A stretch of DNA of 5,938 bases, taken from contig UROX01000153.1 of the NCBI GenBank assembly GCA_900549685.1, positions 1 through 5,938 on the forward strand. Reading direction: 5' to 3'. This document shows, piece by piece, positions 5,911-5,938 of this stretch. Within the stretch, counting starts at the first letter, position 1, and every line of letters begins with the position of its first letter. Made by a program: the position numbers and the translations under genes. This DNA comes from an uncultured Alistipes sp. Lineage in GTDB: Bacteria > Bacteroidota > Bacteroidia > Bacteroidales > Rikenellaceae. Under the pieces are notes generated by a model. It was given only the letters and a program-made list of their open reading frames with translations, was not told the origin of the DNA and ran no database searches.

Positions 5911-5938
5911 AGCGGAAGACGAGGCTCGAACCCGCGAC
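5911..5938 (-). tRNA. tRNA 3' end, probably tRNA-Gly (runs off the right edge)
   Basis: Read on the minus strand, the visible 28 nt hold the end of a tRNA: T arm GCGGG-TTCGAGC-CTCGT (two G-U pairs), acceptor strand CTTCCGC and discriminator T, with no encoded CCA. The matching acceptor 5' strand would be GCGGAAG, which together with the U discriminator is typical of bacterial tRNA-Gly. The anticodon is outside the window, so the amino acid is inferred. It lies 15 nt upstream of tRNA-Thr. Confidence 0.8.

Overview
The window looks like chromosomal DNA from a GC-rich member of the Bacteroidales; an Alistipes/Rikenellaceae-like organism is my best guess. This rests on an exact Bacteroidota-type promoter (TTTG-N20-TANNTTTG), start codons without Shine-Dalgarno sequences, a Bacteroidales-style SLBB export protein paired with a Wzz-like protein, and tRNA genes without encoded CCA. 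The genus is inferred, not shown. I see no mobile element, CRISPR array or phage gene.

Layout, left to right. (1) The 3' part of a methylglyoxal synthase gene (mgsA) runs to 328 and is followed by small hairpins and a good intrinsic terminator ending near 424. (2) A 279-bp stretch without a gene leads to a Nudix hydrolase gene (704-1378). (3) A 366-bp intergenic region holds a strong promoter (1451-1482) with a 10-bp palindrome in its spacer, then a leader of about 250 nt. Four perfect tandem copies of an 11-bp unit (1661-1704) sit just before the next start codon. (4) A two-gene operon follows: an SLBB-rich outer-membrane polysaccharide export protein (1745-4171), then, 27 nt later, an inner-membrane Wzz-type chain-length determinant (4199-5332). 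(5) About 490 bp without a convincing gene holds a + strand terminator (5573-5608) and a perfectly symmetric bidirectional terminator (5782-5822). (6) On the minus strand, tRNA-Thr(GGU) lies at 5824-5895, and the 3' end of another tRNA, probably tRNA-Gly, runs off the right edge.

How the genes work together: the SLBB and Wzz-like proteins would form the outer- and inner-membrane parts of a Wzx/Wzy-type exopolysaccharide or capsule export machine. No glycosyltransferase, flippase, polymerase, tyrosine kinase or NusG-like UpxY gene is present here, so the pair stands apart from any synthesis cluster visible in the window. The most interesting features are two sequences prone to length change in this one operon: the 11-bp repeat array in the leader and a run of eight G inside the Wzz-like gene, where gain or loss of one G would truncate the protein. 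Together they suggest, without proving, variable surface polysaccharide export. The mgsA, Nudix and tRNA genes appear to be ordinary housekeeping neighbours.
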